NCBI GenBank assembly: GCA_900314365.1
Contig: OMVH01000199.1
Coordinates: 1-7,730, forward strand
Reading direction: 5' to 3'
DNA: 7,730 bases
Source of the DNA: an uncultured Prevotella sp.
GTDB taxonomy: Bacteria; Bacteroidota; Bacteroidia; Bacteroidales; Bacteroidaceae
The stretch's first letter is position 1, and every line of letters begins with the position of its first letter. Shown here one piece after another: positions 7,349 through 7,730 of the stretch. The position numbers and the translations under genes were made by a program. Under the pieces are notes generated by a model. It made no database searches and was not told the DNA's origin. It saw only the letters and a list, made by a program, of their open reading frames with translations.

Positions 7349-7375
7349 TGTTGAGGTTTTAAGGATAAAGAGTAG

Positions 7376-7421
7376 AAAAAACATGATTGCAGGACACGTA
7401 TGGTAATCCGTGGCCTGCAAT
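7376..7421 (-). promoter_or_regulatory. Attenuator-like hairpin with U-run in the operon leader
   Basis: On the minus strand, ATTGCAGG pairs with CCTGCAAT (7421-7414 with 7393-7386), 8 base pairs. One mismatch (C7413, T7394) follows, then CACG/CGTG 4 base pairs closing a 10-base loop. After a 4-base spacer comes a run of six T (7381-7376). The structure sits 28 bases upstream of the small protein's ATG, so it resembles an intrinsic terminator placed before the operon. Whether it terminates is not shown. Confidence 0.55.
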
Positions 7422-7439
7422 GCGTTAGCATAAGGATGA

Positions 7440-7466
7440 ACAGGTTTGCGGAAGCCTGTCCAGGCT
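7440..7466 (-). promoter_or_regulatory. Alternative hairpins early in the operon leader
   Basis: Read on the minus strand, AGCCT (7466-7462) can pair with AGGCT (7457-7453) around GGAC. ACAGG (7459-7455) can pair with CCTGT (7444-7440). The two overlap and exclude each other. GCCTG (7465-7461) could also pair with CAGGC (7417-7413) of the attenuator-like stem, which would open it. These are 5-base-pair helices, so the switching idea is speculative. Confidence 0.3.
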
Positions 7467-7501
7467 GAAGTTTTAGTCATGCGTCATCTATATAAAGTGA
7501 C

Positions 7502-7509
7502 CAAAAGTA
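7502..7509 (-). promoter_or_regulatory. Candidate -7 box of the beta-galactosidase operon promoter
   Basis: TACTTTTG read on the minus strand (7509-7502) matches TAnnTTTG. The -33 position about 20 bases upstream has TTC rather than TTG, so the match is partial. A start near 7495 would give a leader of about 147 bases before the ATG at 7348. A second -7 match, TAACTTTG (7562-7555), lies further upstream, but its only clear TTTG is just 12 bases away. Confidence 0.4.
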
Positions 7510-7603
7510 TAGAATACAAACGAAGGCCGGAATGAGGTCCGGAAGATTTCGGTTCAAAGTTACGAAAATAATTTCAAACGGCCTTCTGTTCCGATGGTTT
7601 TCT

Positions 7604-7648
7604 TCAAAAGGGCCCACGGCAGTTCTCAAACTAACTGCCGCGAGCCCT
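7604..7648 (-). terminator. Intrinsic terminator of the truncated upstream gene
   Basis: Five bases after the stop codon, on the minus strand, the arm at 7648-7633 (AGGGC, G, GCGGCAGTT region) pairs with 7624-7609 (AACTGCCG, G, GCCCT region). Two single mismatches interrupt about 14 base pairs, with an 8-base loop. TTTT (7609-7606) follows directly, then GAAG. The long GC-rich stem and position right after a stop codon support a terminator, which insulates the operon from the gene before it. Confidence 0.8.
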
Positions 7649-7653
7649 CACGC

Positions 7654-7730
7654 TTAATCGTCCCAGGGACTACTGTCCGGAGTGCCATTGCCCCAAAGGG
7701 CACCTTTGGCACCGGCCTCGAAGTCTTTGC
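7654..7730 (-). CDS. C-terminal end of a gene cut by the window edge, acidic Trp tail
   Basis: The last 24 codons and TAA stop of a minus-strand gene whose start lies beyond 7730. The visible residues run from KDFEAGAKGALWG through NGTPDSSPWDD. This acidic, Gly-rich, Trp-containing end resembles tails of short uncharacterised Bacteroidetes proteins and is similar in style to the 60-residue protein at 7166-7348. It is supported as coding by the terminator that begins five bases after the stop. The product cannot be named from this fragment, and the full length is unknown. Confidence 0.75.
   Translation of the reverse strand, partial: KDFEAGAKGALWGNGTPDSSPWDD

Noticed and set aside
7349..7480. 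44-residue N-terminal extension of the small protein from an ATG at 7480
   Set aside because: The frame is open, but the stretch overlaps the leader hairpins, the residues look non-conserved, and the start at 7348 gives an N-terminus typical for these proteins.
7521..7547. Repeated CCGGAA motifs between the operon promoter and the upstream terminator
   Set aside because: Two short copies in a small stretch are not enough to call an operator or repeat.

Overview
The window looks like a chromosomal segment of a Bacteroidales bacterium, most likely Prevotella or a close relative. The basis is the Bacteroidetes-type promoter motif (TTG, about 20 bases, TAnnTTTG) in front of two transcription units, A-rich leaders without Shine-Dalgarno sequences, and secreted proteins carrying the 'WNTL..PF' module and short 'Y(N/D)..G.R....G..I..GKK..K' C-terminal tails common in that group. 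Base composition is roughly balanced. No mobile element, CRISPR array or phage gene is visible.

Layout, left to right. Bases 1-362 hold no gene I can support. A minus-strand gene (363-1973) encodes a 536-residue secreted multidomain protein of unknown function, with its own promoter near 2009-2039. Facing away from it on the plus strand is a valine tRNA gene with anticodon CAC (2157-2231), with its own promoter and an intrinsic terminator. A second hairpin terminator on the minus strand (2296-2332) closes a three-gene minus-strand operon. In transcription order the operon is a 60-residue small protein (7166-7348), a 378-residue secreted protein (6026-7162) and a large secreted GH2 beta-galactosidase (2373-6011). 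The genes are separated by only 3 and 14 bases. The operon has a long leader (about 7349-7500) with hairpins, one followed by a U-run like an attenuator. Beyond it, a strong minus-strand terminator (7604-7648) ends the preceding gene, of which only the last 24 codons are in the window.

How the genes fit together: the GH2 enzyme should release terminal beta-galactose from glycans in the periplasm or at the cell surface. The 378-residue protein is co-transcribed and exported, so it may bind glycan or act as an accessory factor, but its sequence does not prove a role. The separately transcribed 536-residue protein shares a C-terminal architecture with it. The small 60-residue protein, and the tail of the truncated upstream gene, resemble short Bacteroidetes proteins ending in acidic, Trp-containing tails. 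No SusC/SusD pair or regulator is present, so this is not a complete polysaccharide utilization locus within these limits.

No clearly novel system is visible. The parts most worth a second look are the attenuator-like operon leader, the small-protein family, the non-canonical bases in the tRNA, and the extra N-terminal module and altered active-site position of the GH2 enzyme.
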